This document shows positions 14,560-23,598 of a stretch of DNA of 41,212 nt, one piece after another. The stretch lies in NCBI GenBank assembly GCA_018901615.1, contig JAHIEN010000005.1:1-41212 (forward strand), read 5' to 3'. Within the stretch, counting starts at the first letter, position 1. Each line of letters begins with the position of its first letter. The notes below the pieces were generated by a model. It saw only the letters and a list, made by a program, of their open reading frames with translations. It was not told the DNA's origin and did no database searches. Made by a program: the position numbers and the translations under genes. The DNA comes from Candidatus Omnitrophota bacterium (lineage in GTDB: Bacteria > Omnitrophota > Gorgyraeia > Gorgyraeales > Gorgyraeaceae).

Positions 14560-16635
14560 TTACCTTGTGTGGTTTGGGTTGTAATACTTACCGTAATAGT
14601 ACTGCGGGTAGGAATAGCCGTCTTTGGTACACGCTATATTGTTTAATATGACGCCTATTATCTTGGCGTCTACTTTCTGCAGTAATTCCTTGGACCTGAC
14701 CAAGAGATCCCTCGTTGACCTTCCGCTTTCCGCTATGAGTATCACTCCTGTTGCTATGCTGGACAGTATCTGAGCATCGGTTAAGAGCGATACCGGAGGC
14801 GTATCTAATATTATCTTTGAGAATCTGGAGCTGGCCTCTTCCAGGAATCGTTTCATATTCTTGGAGTATAAGAGTTCCGCCGGTTTATGCGTGCATTTGC
14901 CGGCCGTCACTATGCGCATATTGTCTATACCTGAGTCTTTGATTATGGAATCGAGGTCATTTTCCTCAAGAAGGAACTGGGAGAGCCCTGGTTCGTTTTT
15001 CAGATTAAATACAGTGTGTATCCTGGGTTTGCGCATATCAGCGTCAACCAGCAACACCCTCTCTCCGCTACTCGCTATCATGGCGGAAAGGTTTATGGCC
15101 GTCATGGTCTTACCTTCCCTGGGCACGGAACTAGTTATTACTATGCTCTTGGACGAGGAAGAATGGTTTAAGGAAAATAACAGGTTAGTCCTTATGGTCC
15201 TGTATGCCTCTGACGCCAATGAATAAGTATCTTTCTCGACAATGTGGTCGACTTCCTCTCTCTTTTTTATATTCTTACCGTCAGGTCTTACCTTTGGGAC
15301 AGAACCCAGCATGGGTATCTCCAGCAGACTCGCTATCTCGTTCGGGTCTTTTATGGTAGTATCCATGTAATCCCTGAAGAACGCCAGCGCCACGCCTCCC
15401 GAAAGACCCACTATGACAGCCAGCGTTATATTAAGCTTTTTTCTAGGCTTTATAGGCTTTTTTGGCACTTCCGCCAGATCCTGCACCCTGATATTATTTG
15501 TCTGTATCTGGTTCGAGATGGAAGTCTCTTTTAATCTATTAAGCACTATCTGCAATACCCTTTCGCTGGTCTCCACTTCTCTCTGCAGGGCATTGTATTT
15601 TATTATCTTCCGCTCCAGCTCGAGAGCCTTTTTATTTTGCTCTTCAAGCGCCTGCGCGAATTTATTTTCCTGCTCTACGCTATTTTTATACTCCGTCTCT
15701 ATTTCGCTCTTTATGCGCGACTCGAGGTGCGCTATATTTCCAAGAAGGGTTATCATCTTGGGATGTCTTCCCTTATAAACCTTCCTATACTCCACGAGAA
15801 GGGCCTCCTGCTTAAGGTAATCATTTTTCAGCTGCTGGATGGTCTCATTGCCCGTGGTCAGCACAGGGAGGTTCTTCAGCGTCATATTCCCCTCATTGTC
15901 AATCAGGCTCCTGTAAGAGGTCTCCGTGCGTATCCTTTTTGTCTTGGCCTCAAGATAATTTGTGTTTAATTTCGCCATGCTGTCGTTTATCATGTTCTCC
16001 TGGCTGTTTATGGAGACAATGTCATTGGCCTCCTTGTACGTTTGAAGGTTGAGCTCTGATTCATTAACTTTATTCTTCTGCTGCTCAACCTCTTCCTTGA
16101 GCCAGGCCTGCGCCTGGTCTAAGGCCTTCATTTTCAAGGCGATATTTGAATCCGCGTATACCTTGGCGAACTCATTGGCTATAAGGCTGGCCAGTTTAGG
16201 GTCTCTATTATCAACGCTTATCTTTAATATCCTCGTATCCCTTATAAGCTCGGCGCGCAACTTTTTTAAAAGATATTCTATGGGGTCGTTCTCTTTTTTA
16301 AACTCATCCATCCTGTCCAGCTTCAGGTTCTTCATAACATAGTGGGCGGTGCGGCGGCTGCGTATGATTTCCTGCTGCGTCTCAATATAATCCCTGTAGG
16401 CCATGTAATTTATCTCTCCCAGCTTCACGACATCTTTAACAGCGAGCACGTCAGGGCCTTCAACGTCGACTATCACCGTAGACGTAGCCCTGTAAACCTC
16501 TTCCTGAAGAAATGTAGCGAGGGTTACGGCCGTGACAGTTACAAGAAAAAAAGTAACGGTGATCCACTTTCTCCTTCTTAATATATAAAGGTAATCCCTT
16601 ACATGCATATCTCTGTTTAAGCAATTTACCTGCAT
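14560..16635 (-). CDS. Wzc-like polysaccharide co-polymerase and tyrosine autokinase (BY-kinase)
   Basis: 691 residues. It has an N-terminal Wzz-type domain with TM1 at about 24-44, a long periplasmic coiled coil, a Pro-rich PxxP segment (EVPKKPIKPRKK) and TM2 at about 425-445. The cytoplasmic BY-kinase domain carries Walker A SSVPREGKT (to T510), Walker A' LLVDADMRKP (about 528-537) and Walker B IILDTPP. The tail at 674-685 contains seven tyrosines. Such proteins set polysaccharide chain length and drive export by cycles of autophosphorylation. The start follows CGGAG by five bases. It is encoded 12 bases after the Wza-like gene, its usual partner. Confidence 0.93.
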   Translation of the reverse strand: MQVNCLNRDMHVRDYLYILRRRKWITVTFFLVTVTAVTLATFLQEEVYRATSTVIVDVEGPDVLAVKDVVKLGEINYMAYRDYIETQQEIIRSRRTAHYVMKNLKLDRMDEFKKENDPIEYLLKKLRAELIRDTRILKISVDNRDPKLASLIANEFAKVYADSNIALKMKALDQAQAWLKEEVEQQKNKVNESELNLQTYKEANDIVSINSQENMINDSMAKLNTNYLEAKTKRIRTETSYRSLIDNEGNMTLKNLPVLTTGNETIQQLKNDYLKQEALLVEYRKVYKGRHPKMITLLGNIAHLESRIKSEIETEYKNSVEQENKFAQALEEQNKKALELERKIIKYNALQREVETSERVLQIVLNRLKETSISNQIQTNNIRVQDLAEVPKKPIKPRKKLNITLAVIVGLSGGVALAFFRDYMDTTIKDPNEIASLLEIPMLGSVPKVRPDGKNIKKREEVDHIVEKDTYSLASEAYRTIRTNLLFSLNHSSSSKSIVITSSVPREGKTMTAINLSAMIASSGERVLLVDADMRKPRIHTVFNLKNEPGLSQFLLEENDLDSIIKDSGIDNMRIVTAGKCTHKPAELLYSKNMKRFLEEASSRFSKIILDTPPVSLLTDAQILSSIATGVILIAESGRSTRDLLVRSKELLQKVDAKIIGVILNNIACTKDGYSYPQYYYGKYYNPNHTR

Positions 16636-16647
16636 ATCGTCTCCGAG

Positions 16648-17235
16648 TTAAAAAAAGTTCTCCGGCACTACGACAATGTCCCCTGGTTTTACAGGGACGT
16701 CTTTGTCTTTCTCGCCTTTTCTGGTTATGTCTGTTACCTTCACGGTTATGGTCAGTTCCTGGCCGTTTTCTATGCGTAGGACCTTAGTGCCGTTAGGCGC
16801 GGCCCCTTCCTTGAACCCTCCCGCCATGGTAATAGCCTCCAATACGGTGGTAGCCCTGTCCTTGGAAAGTTCGTACTCGCCGGGTTTATTCACAAAGCCC
16901 ATTACAAAAACTTTATCCGAACGATAGTCTTCTATAAAGACGTTTACCTGGGGGTTGACCAGGTAATCTTTTTTTAAAAGCATGGTTATCTTTCTCTCTA
17001 TCTCACCCACTGAGAACCCTTTTACCTGGATCTCCTCTAGTAAAGGAAACGTGATTGTGCCCTTAGAGGTGACCCTGGTCTTTGTGGTAAGGTCAGGCTG
17101 TTCATATACGGCAATAAGGAGTACGTCCCCGGCATCCACCTTATATTCATCGCAATAGGCAAGAGCTGAAAAGAAAATTAAAACTATCGTTATCGCAGCT
17201 AATCTGTGTAATCTTATTTTAATCTGTGTAATCAT
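16648..17235 (-). CDS. Wza-like polysaccharide export protein (short form)
   Basis: About 195 residues with a signal peptide (to about residue 28, near ALAYC). A polysaccharide-export (poly_export) domain follows (YKVDAGDVLLIAVYEQPDLT ... VKGFSVGEIERKIT), then one SLBB domain (VFVMGFVNKPGEYEL ... LEAITMAGGF ... VKPGDIVVVPE). It is much shorter than E. coli Wza, with a single SLBB and no C-terminal amphipathic helix to form an outer-membrane pore, like the short EpsE-type proteins. The lipobox is not standard. The ATG at 17235, two bases after the upstream stop, is preferred over a TTG at 17241. It probably works with the Wzc-like kinase and once used the outer-membrane protein whose gene is now deleted. 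Confidence 0.9.
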   Translation of the reverse strand: MITQIKIRLHRLAAITIVLIFFSALAYCDEYKVDAGDVLLIAVYEQPDLTTKTRVTSKGTITFPLLEEIQVKGFSVGEIERKITMLLKKDYLVNPQVNVFIEDYRSDKVFVMGFVNKPGEYELSKDRATTVLEAITMAGGFKEGAAPNGTKVLRIENGQELTITVKVTDITRKGEKDKDVPVKPGDIVVVPENFF

Positions 17236-17237
17236 CT

Positions 17238-17472
17238 TCAAAATTCTGCCCTCGTTGTCAATGTGACCAGGTTTTCGTTGTAGTCATAGACCCCGAAATT
17301 GGAATCTCTCGTTATGTGTTCGGCATGCAGCTTAAAACTAAGCCAGGTCGTCATATTGGACTTTTATTTCAGCGTAAGGTGAGATTTCCGCGTTTCCTAT
17401 TCTTATGCCCTGAGCGGCGCAAGAAAGAGGGTTAAAAACAAGGCTAATACTTATTTTATATTTTTTATTAGT
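17238..17472 (-). pseudogene. Outer-membrane beta-barrel protein gene reduced to its two ends
   Basis: From 17472 to 17338 one frame reads a signal-peptide-like segment (KKYKISISLVFNPLSCAAQG) and the mature start GIRIGNAEISPYAEIKVQYD, then stops at TAG. From 17354 to 17238 another frame reads TTWLSFKLHAEHITRDSN, then GVYDYNENLVTLTTRAEF and TGA, a typical last barrel strand ending in Phe. These are the beginning and end of an exopolysaccharide-locus outer-membrane barrel, joined after loss of the whole middle. The start codon is also missing. The gene lies directly before the Wza-like gene, as in intact EPS operons. Confidence 0.75.
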
Positions 17473-17497
17473 CTAAATAAACCATCTTTTCCGCTTT

Positions 17498-17536
17498 AAA
17501 GTTTACAATTACTGCAGTGCAGATTTTGTAAACTTT
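17498..17536. repeat. 39-base composite dyad after folE
   Basis: Perfect 11-base arms AAAGTTTACAA / TTGTAAACTTT (17498-17508, 17526-17536) surround a smaller dyad CTGCA-G-TGCAG. It begins 4 bases past the folE stop. There is no T-tract, so it is not a standard terminator. It could be a bidirectional 3' structure or an operator for the export genes. No other signal is evident in 17473-17539. Confidence 0.55.
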
Positions 17537-17539
17537 CCA

Positions 17540-18106
17540 TTAGCTTGCTAATCCTTTTATTAAGAATAGGGTTTCTGACCTTGTCTTTTGATTTGTCTGG
17601 AAAACTCCCCTTACAGCGCTTGTAATAGTCATTGTGCCTGGTTTTTTAACGCCTCTCATGCTCATACATAGGTGCTCAGCCTCAATAATGACCATTACCC
17701 CTCTAGGTTTCAGCTTCTTCATCACTATGCCTGCTATCTGGGTTGTCAGGCGCTCCTGGACCTGAAGCCTCTTTGATAATATTTCTACTATCCTGGCAAG
17801 CTTGCTCAATCCTGTAACTCTATTATTTCCAGGTATATAAGCTACGTGTGCCCTGCCAATAAAAGGCAAAAGATGGTGCTCACACATGCTATATATAGGG
17901 ATACCTTTAATAAGCACTATTTCATCGTGCTTTTCACCTAAAAGCACCTCGAGCTCCTTTGACGGGTCCTTTGATATACCTGAAAGGATCTCCTCATACA
18001 TATCAGCTACCCTTTGAGGCGTGTTCTTAAGATCTGCCCTGTCAGGATTATCCCCCACTGCCTCAAGTATCATCCTTACTGCCTTTTCGATCTTCTTTTT
18101 ATCCAT
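17540..18106 (-). CDS. folE: GTP cyclohydrolase I
   Basis: 188 residues from the ATG at 18106, chosen because GGAGG lies eight bases upstream; the in-frame ATG at 18121 would include that site. FolE converts GTP to dihydroneopterin triphosphate, the first step of folate synthesis. Zinc ligands C75, H78 (MCEHHLLPF) and C147 (EHLCMSMRG) are present, and so is the G-L-S-K-L-A-R-I motif of the active site. The length matches the family. It is the last gene of the purH-folC-mnmE-folE run, placing purine and folate steps together. Confidence 0.97.
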   Translation of the reverse strand: MDKKKIEKAVRMILEAVGDNPDRADLKNTPQRVADMYEEILSGISKDPSKELEVLLGEKHDEIVLIKGIPIYSMCEHHLLPFIGRAHVAYIPGNNRVTGLSKLARIVEILSKRLQVQERLTTQIAGIVMKKLKPRGVMVIIEAEHLCMSMRGVKKPGTMTITSAVRGVFQTNQKTRSETLFLIKGLAS

Positions 18107-18121
18107 ATTTTTAGCCTCCAT

Positions 18122-19528
18122 TTATTTACCTATACAGAACTCTGAAAATATCCTGTCCAGGGCCTCTCCAGTTATGGTATGCCCTGTCATCTCGCCTACT
18201 GTCCCTATTGATGAACGTAAATATATTGCCACACAATCCATAGAGACTTTATTCTTAATAGCCCCTACAGCTTCTTTAATATCCGCGAGCGAGTTACGCA
18301 ACGCGCTTAGCTGTCTTTCGTTTGATACGCTGGCCATGTCAGCTGCCGGCACCCTGCCTTTAAATATTAGTTTTTTTATAGCGTCTTCTACCTTATCTAT
18401 GCCGGAGAGATCAGTAGCGCAGGTGTATATTACGGGCGATTCAGGAAAAACCTTTTTTGCATACCTTAGATCAATGTTCCGCTTGAGGTCTTTTTTATTT
18501 ACTACTATTATAATATCATCCTTGCCTTTTATGCTATCTATAATTTCCAGGTCATTCCTGTGAAGCTTCCTGTTGTGATCCAATACCAATAAAACCAGGT
18601 CTGCAGTCTGTACAGATGACAGACTCCTCTTCACCCCCTCTTTTTCCGCAGGGTGTCCGCTTGCCCTTATGCCTGCTGTATCCACAAGGACCACTGGTAT
18701 ACCTTGAATATTAGCAGTTTCTTCTATGGTATCCCTGGTAGTGCCTGGCATGTGTGTTACGATTGCCCTTGATTCTTTAAGTATCGCGTTCATCAGGCTT
18801 GATTTACCCACGTTAGGGCTGCCGCATATAACTAGCCGTATGCCCTGTCGCAATACCTTACCCTCGCGGGCCTTTGATATCAGTTTTTCCATGTCTTTTT
18901 CAATGCGACAAAGTCTGGCAAGGATAGTGATTGTTCCTTTTTTTTCAACATCAGCTTCTTCTGAAAAATCTATAGAAGCCTCTATGCGGGCCAGGGTATC
19001 CAACATTTCACCCCTAATATCATGGACCTTTTTAGAAAATAAACCTTGCAGGCTATTCATGGCGGCACGGAGACTCAAATCTGTCTTTGCCCTTATTATG
19101 TCAATGACTGCCTCTGCCTGCATTATATCAATCCTGTTGTTTAAAAATGCCCTTTTTGTAAATTCTCCGGGTTCAGCCAGCCTTGCGCCACTCATCAAAA
19201 CCAGGTCCAGTATTTTTTTTAAAGGCACTATGCCGCTATGGCAGTTGATCTCCACCACATCTTCTTTGGTATAACTCCTAGGGGCCCGCATGACAGTCAA
19301 GATAACCTCGTCCACTATCTTGTGCACTTTCTCAACGATATGTCCATAATGAACAGTATAAGTCCTGAACTTTGACGGTTTTTTATTATCTTTAGACGCA
19401 AAGATCTTATCAGCTATCTTTAGCGAATCCTTGCCGCTAAGCCGCACGATCCCTATGCCTCCCTCTCCTATTGGGGTAGAAATCGCAACAATCGTATCAT
19501 CCAGTCTCAAACTATTCATATTTTTCAT
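18122..19528 (-). CDS. mnmE: tRNA uridine-5-carboxymethylaminomethyl modification GTPase MnmE
   Basis: 468 residues. The N-terminal folate-binding domain starts with DTIVAISTPIGEGGIGIVRL. The helical domain holds a G domain with CGSPNVGKSSL (G1), PGTTRDTIEE (G2), DTAGIR (G3) and NKKDLK (G4). The C-terminus ends in FCIGK, the invariant C-I/L-G-K motif. With MnmG it installs the cmnm5 group on wobble U34 of tRNAs, using methylene-tetrahydrofolate, which fits its place between folC and folE. The start is 3 bases after the folC stop; the ribosome site is weak and translation is likely coupled. Confidence 0.97.
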   Translation of the reverse strand: MKNMNSLRLDDTIVAISTPIGEGGIGIVRLSGKDSLKIADKIFASKDNKKPSKFRTYTVHYGHIVEKVHKIVDEVILTVMRAPRSYTKEDVVEINCHSGIVPLKKILDLVLMSGARLAEPGEFTKRAFLNNRIDIMQAEAVIDIIRAKTDLSLRAAMNSLQGLFSKKVHDIRGEMLDTLARIEASIDFSEEADVEKKGTITILARLCRIEKDMEKLISKAREGKVLRQGIRLVICGSPNVGKSSLMNAILKESRAIVTHMPGTTRDTIEETANIQGIPVVLVDTAGIRASGHPAEKEGVKRSLSSVQTADLVLLVLDHNRKLHRNDLEIIDSIKGKDDIIIVVNKKDLKRNIDLRYAKKVFPESPVIYTCATDLSGIDKVEDAIKKLIFKGRVPAADMASVSNERQLSALRNSLADIKEAVGAIKNKVSMDCVAIYLRSSIGTVGEMTGHTITGEALDRIFSEFCIGK

Positions 19529-19531
19529 TGC

Positions 19532-20923
19532 TTAACTTGACACTTTGTGCATTACTCGTTTTGTCAAGTTAAGCGCTTCGCCTACAAGGAATAAAGAGCC
19601 TGTAACTAATATCAGGTCTTTTTTATCAGCCAGTTCCAGCGCCCTCCGCATCGCATCCTCTAAATTATTACTGCACTCAAGACCAGGTCTTGAGTGTGGA
19701 AAATTTTCTTTTAAATAGCGGGGGTGTGCGGCCCTCGCATTCCCTGATCTTGTCAGAATTACCACATCACAGGCGGCATCCAGTTCTTTAGAGACCCCTT
19801 TTATATCTTTATCGCTGGATACACCGAATATGCATATCAACCTATTATAGTTAAATATTTCTTTTATAGAAGACAAAACCGCTTTCATGCTTGCCACATT
19901 CTGAGCGCCGTCAAGCAGGATACAAGGGTCTTTCTGCGCAATATACAGCCTGCCTGGCCATGATATTTTTTCTAAACCACTCCTTATAGACTGTTCATCT
20001 ATCTTGTACCTGTTAGCCGGTAAGGACTTTACCATAGCTACTGCCAGACTGGCGTTTTCTACCTGGTGCGCGCCTATAAGGTTCAGCTCTAAATCATTAT
20101 ACGAATAACCAGGGCCATTCAGGTTAAATACCATACCCTTTTCACCTGACTTTAATATTGAATATCTTATATCTTTCCCTATTTCGTATAATCCTGTGCC
20201 TTTTTCTTCACTGGCTTTTCTTATAACATCTATAACCTCTTTTTCCTGTGAAGCGGTCACAGTCACTCCTCCGCTTTCTGCTCCCCGTCCTCTGCCTTTT
20301 ATAATCCCTGCCTTTTCCATTGCTATGGCGTTCAATGTGTTTCCAAGCTTATCAGCGTGTTCCATGCTGATATTCGTTACTCCGCAGACAAGCGGCTGGA
20401 CTACATTTGTAGCATCAAGCCTGCCTCCAAGACCTGTTTCCAGAACAGCTATATCAACCTGCCTTTCCTTAAAATATAAAAATGCCGCTGCTGTGAGTAT
20501 TTCAAAAAATGACAATTTACCTAAATATTTATGATCCCTGAATTTCTCAGCTACAGGTCTTATTCTCTCTATTAACCTGACAAATTCCTCTTTTCCAATT
20601 ACCCCTTCAAACCCTCCGCCCTTTACCCTCCGCCCTTTACCCAAAATCCTAATCCTCTCCCTCATATCCAGCAAATGCGGAGAGGTGTACAATCCCGCGC
20701 TATAACCTGCCTCCTTTAATATATAAGCCAGAATAGCGCACGTAGAACCTTTACCTTTAGACCCGGCAACATGAACAGCCTTGAACTCATTGTGGGGATT
20801 TCCTAATTCATGGAGGAAGGCATACATCCTCTCCAAATTAAAACTAGAGGCATAACTATATTGTGGTATTTTTTCAAAATCTATGAAGGAGCCGACATAC
20901 TCTAACACACTAGCATAATCCAT
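19532..20923 (-). CDS. folC: Bifunctional folylpolyglutamate/dihydrofolate synthase
   Basis: About 463 residues of the Mur-ligase fold. HVAGSKGKGST is the ATP P-loop, LYTSPHLLDMRERI the omega loop region, and TNISMEHADKLG and GRLDATNV further family motifs. The enzyme adds glutamate to dihydropteroate or folates. The ATG at 20923 gives the usual N-terminus (MDYASVLEYVGSF). A TTG at 20947 would overlap the purH stop as TTGA and add eight residues, so the start is not certain. Downstream genes follow with almost no spacing. Confidence 0.95.
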   Translation of the reverse strand: MDYASVLEYVGSFIDFEKIPQYSYASSFNLERMYAFLHELGNPHNEFKAVHVAGSKGKGSTCAILAYILKEAGYSAGLYTSPHLLDMRERIRILGKGRRVKGGGFEGVIGKEEFVRLIERIRPVAEKFRDHKYLGKLSFFEILTAAAFLYFKERQVDIAVLETGLGGRLDATNVVQPLVCGVTNISMEHADKLGNTLNAIAMEKAGIIKGRGRGAESGGVTVTASQEKEVIDVIRKASEEKGTGLYEIGKDIRYSILKSGEKGMVFNLNGPGYSYNDLELNLIGAHQVENASLAVAMVKSLPANRYKIDEQSIRSGLEKISWPGRLYIAQKDPCILLDGAQNVASMKAVLSSIKEIFNYNRLICIFGVSSDKDIKGVSKELDAACDVVILTRSGNARAAHPRYLKENFPHSRPGLECSNNLEDAMRRALELADKKDLILVTGSLFLVGEALNLTKRVMHKVSS

Positions 20924-20943
20924 TAAATTAATGGACTCTTCTC

Positions 20944-22500
20944 TCAATGTTTGAAGTGGCGCTTGCCTGTAAATACCATGCTTATGCCAGCCTCGTCACA
21001 AGCCTTTATAATGTCTTCATCGCGCATAGAACCGCCTGGCTGGATTATGCTGATAATACCAGCCTTTTTTGCCTCTTCTATGGCGTCCTCTTTTGGAAAA
21101 AACGCATCGCTTGCACAGGTTGAGCCCCGCGAGCGGCCGCTGGTCTTTCTGACGGATATTATCATTGAGTCCACCCTTGACATCTGACCAGCTCCAATAC
21201 CGACTGTCTTTGTGCCCTGAGACAATACGATCGCGTTCGAGCGCACATGCTTAACTATCTTCCATCCAAATAAAAGCGATTCTATTTCCTCATCTGTTGG
21301 TTTTTTCTTTGTAACTATTTTAATATCTTTCTGTCCTGTTATAAGCACATCTCTATCCTGTATTAAAACCCCGCCTACTACTTTTTTCAGGTCATAATCT
21401 TTTTCTATTCCCTTCAACGCGCCGACTTCTATCAATCTAAGGTTTTTCTTCTGCTTCAGGATTTCAAGGGCGGCCTTTTCATATGACGGCGCGATAACGC
21501 ATTCCGTGAAACCAGCTGAAGCTATTGCCTCGGCTGTATCAGTGTCTACGCTTCTATTAAGACCTACTATACTTCCAAATGCCGATGTCCTGTCGCAGTC
21601 CAAGGCATCCACGTAAGCCTTTTTTAAATCTTTGGCCTGGGCCGCGCCGCAAGGATTTGTATGTTTTATGACGCTGGCTGCCGGACCCTTAAACTCCTTT
21701 ACTATTTCAAGGGCGGCATCCAGATCTAAGATATTATTAAATGAGAGTTCTTTGCCGTGCAGCTGTTTTGCATTGCTTATGCCCACTACATTCACATTTT
21801 TATCTCTGTAAAAACACGCGTTCTGGCCGGGATTCTCACCATATCTAAGATCCTGCACTTTTTCGAAACTTAAATTAAAGATATCAGGAAATCTCTCCTC
21901 CTGAGACCCTAATTGGCCTTTTAAATAGCTATATATCGCCGCGTCATATTTATAGGTCTTCTCAAATACTTCAACGCCTAATTTAAGATGCAGCTCATCG
22001 GAAATAGCCCCTTTATTCTTTTTCAGGTCATCAAGAATATCCTTGTACCTTTCAGCATTGCACACAACTACTACATCCTTAAAATTCTTCGCGGCTGAAC
22101 GCAGCATGCTGGGTCCGCCTATATCTATATTCTCAATAGCCTCTTCAAATTTAACGCCCTGCTTAGCTACTGTCTTCTCAAACGGGTAAAGATTGACGAC
22201 AACCATGTCAATAAGCTCTATCCCGTGTTTTTTTACCTGCTCCATATGGTCTTTTTTATCTCTTAGCGACAAAAGACCCCCATGTATCTTTGGATGCAGA
22301 GTCTTGACCCTTCCGTCCAGCATCTCGGGAAACCCCGTATAATCAGATACAGGCCTTACCGTTATGCCCAGGCCCTGTATGAGCTTTGCCGTGCCCCCCG
22401 TAGACAATATCTCTACCCCCAGCTCATTTAATCCCTTAACCAGCTCTTCCAATCCGCTTTTGTCAGAAACGCTGATCAGCGCGCGTCTTATCTTACGCAT
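20944..22500 (-). CDS. purH: Bifunctional AICAR formyltransferase/IMP cyclohydrolase PurH
   Basis: 518 residues from the ATG at 22500, which has GGAGG six bases upstream; an upstream ATG at 22536 would add an unlikely basic leader. The N-terminal IMP cyclohydrolase (MGS-like) domain shows ALISVSDKSGLEELV, STGGTAKLI and DGRVKTLHPKIHGG. The C-terminal formyltransferase domain shows RYGENPGQNACF, VIKHTNPCGAA and CASDAFFPKEDAI. The enzyme performs the last two steps of IMP synthesis and uses 10-formyl-tetrahydrofolate, linking it to the folate genes that follow. Confidence 0.97.
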   Translation of the reverse strand: MRKIRRALISVSDKSGLEELVKGLNELGVEILSTGGTAKLIQGLGITVRPVSDYTGFPEMLDGRVKTLHPKIHGGLLSLRDKKDHMEQVKKHGIELIDMVVVNLYPFEKTVAKQGVKFEEAIENIDIGGPSMLRSAAKNFKDVVVVCNAERYKDILDDLKKNKGAISDELHLKLGVEVFEKTYKYDAAIYSYLKGQLGSQEERFPDIFNLSFEKVQDLRYGENPGQNACFYRDKNVNVVGISNAKQLHGKELSFNNILDLDAALEIVKEFKGPAASVIKHTNPCGAAQAKDLKKAYVDALDCDRTSAFGSIVGLNRSVDTDTAEAIASAGFTECVIAPSYEKAALEILKQKKNLRLIEVGALKGIEKDYDLKKVVGGVLIQDRDVLITGQKDIKIVTKKKPTDEEIESLLFGWKIVKHVRSNAIVLSQGTKTVGIGAGQMSRVDSMIISVRKTSGRSRGSTCASDAFFPKEDAIEEAKKAGIISIIQPGGSMRDEDIIKACDEAGISMVFTGKRHFKH

Positions 22501-22569
22501 CATTCCCCTCCCTTTTCTATTTCTCTTTCGGCACACTAAAGTGTGCCCTACAAAATTGTCGCAAAGGCC

Positions 22570-23577
22570 TTAAATATTAAACTTAATATTAATTACGTCC
22601 CCGTCCTGAACTATATAATCCTTGCCTTCCAGCCTCAGTGCGCCTGCCTCGCGCGCATTGTGAAAAGAACCGTGATTTATAAAATCCTCGCAACTTATGA
22701 CCTCTGCCCTTATAAAGCCCCTTTTTATATCAGAATGTATTTTACCTGCCGCCTCGATCGCAGGCAAGCCGGATTTTAAGTGCCAGCCTCGCGCCTCCTT
22801 CTCTCTTGCCGTGAAAAATGTTATAAGATCAAGCTCTTTTGATATTGCCCTCGACACATTTTCCTTAAAATTATACCCTGGACCTAACTCCTTTGAGAAT
22901 TTCTCTCTTTCTTCTGACTCTAGATCCATAAGCTCAAGCTCTTCCTTGCCAAAAAATTTAACACAAGAAATATCTTTTTGATTACAATATTCCTCGAGTC
23001 TCTTTATTTTATCGCCTTGCGTTGAGACATCGCCTTCTGGAAGATCTATAGCCGTAATCAATGGCTTCAGGCTCAAAAAAAACAAGCCGGATAATAACTT
23101 TATCTCTTCCTTATCCAGGCCTGCTTTGCATAAAAGTCCCCCTTCCGAGATAAAGGCCTGGCATTTATCCAGTATCTTCAATTCTCCGTCACAGTCAGGC
23201 CCTCTTCTCTCTTTTTGAAGCCTTGCTATCCTCGTCTGTATAATGTCAAGGTCGAACAGGATAATGTCGGTAAGTGAGTTTTCAAAATCTTTTTTCGGGT
23301 CATCGCTGAAAAAAGCCCCGGCCGCGCATATAAAAAGATCCATCTCCTGCAATTGGGACAGGTCCTTTTTGTTAAGGCCTGACACGGCCCCCAAATCAAC
23401 AAATATAAACTCCGGGTATGTGATTTTTTTAGCAGAAACTATTCCGGCAATCTTTTCCAGGCGGCTGTCCAGGGCCCTAAAGACGCCTATATTGCCCGAT
23501 ATCTCTTTATTCCCTGATAAAATCCTTAATATCGTGGTCTTCCCGCTCTGAGAAGAACCGATTATACCGATTTTCAT
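22570..23577 (-). CDS. Divergent YchF/OLA1-like P-loop protein
   Basis: 335 residues, shorter than standard YchF (about 363). The P-loop is G7-SSQSGKTT. The C-terminal TGS-like domain is clearly YchF-like (SGLPAIEAAGKIHSDIKRGF, LRLEGKDYIVQDGDVI). The middle is unusual. Switch II, normally D-x-A/P-G-L-V-x-G-A followed by GLGNxFL, is D61-LGAVSGLNKKD with no glycine-rich segment. The base-specificity motif N-x-x-E is replaced by TAIDLPE at 175-181. YchF proteins bind ribosomes and often prefer ATP. This member may have lost ordinary nucleotide discrimination. It lies between the pseudopilin genes and purH, 21 bases from the former. Confidence 0.8.
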   Translation of the reverse strand: MKIGIIGSSQSGKTTILRILSGNKEISGNIGVFRALDSRLEKIAGIVSAKKITYPEFIFVDLGAVSGLNKKDLSQLQEMDLFICAAGAFFSDDPKKDFENSLTDIILFDLDIIQTRIARLQKERRGPDCDGELKILDKCQAFISEGGLLCKAGLDKEEIKLLSGLFFLSLKPLITAIDLPEGDVSTQGDKIKRLEEYCNQKDISCVKFFGKEELELMDLESEEREKFSKELGPGYNFKENVSRAISKELDLITFFTAREKEARGWHLKSGLPAIEAAGKIHSDIKRGFIRAEVISCEDFINHGSFHNAREAGALRLEGKDYIVQDGDVINIKFNI

Positions 23578-23598
23578 TGTAGTACTATACCAACGCCT

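Noticed and set aside
17498..17536. Intrinsic terminator of folE
   Set aside because: The stem is excellent, but no T-tract follows on the transcribed strand, so I list it as a dyad only.
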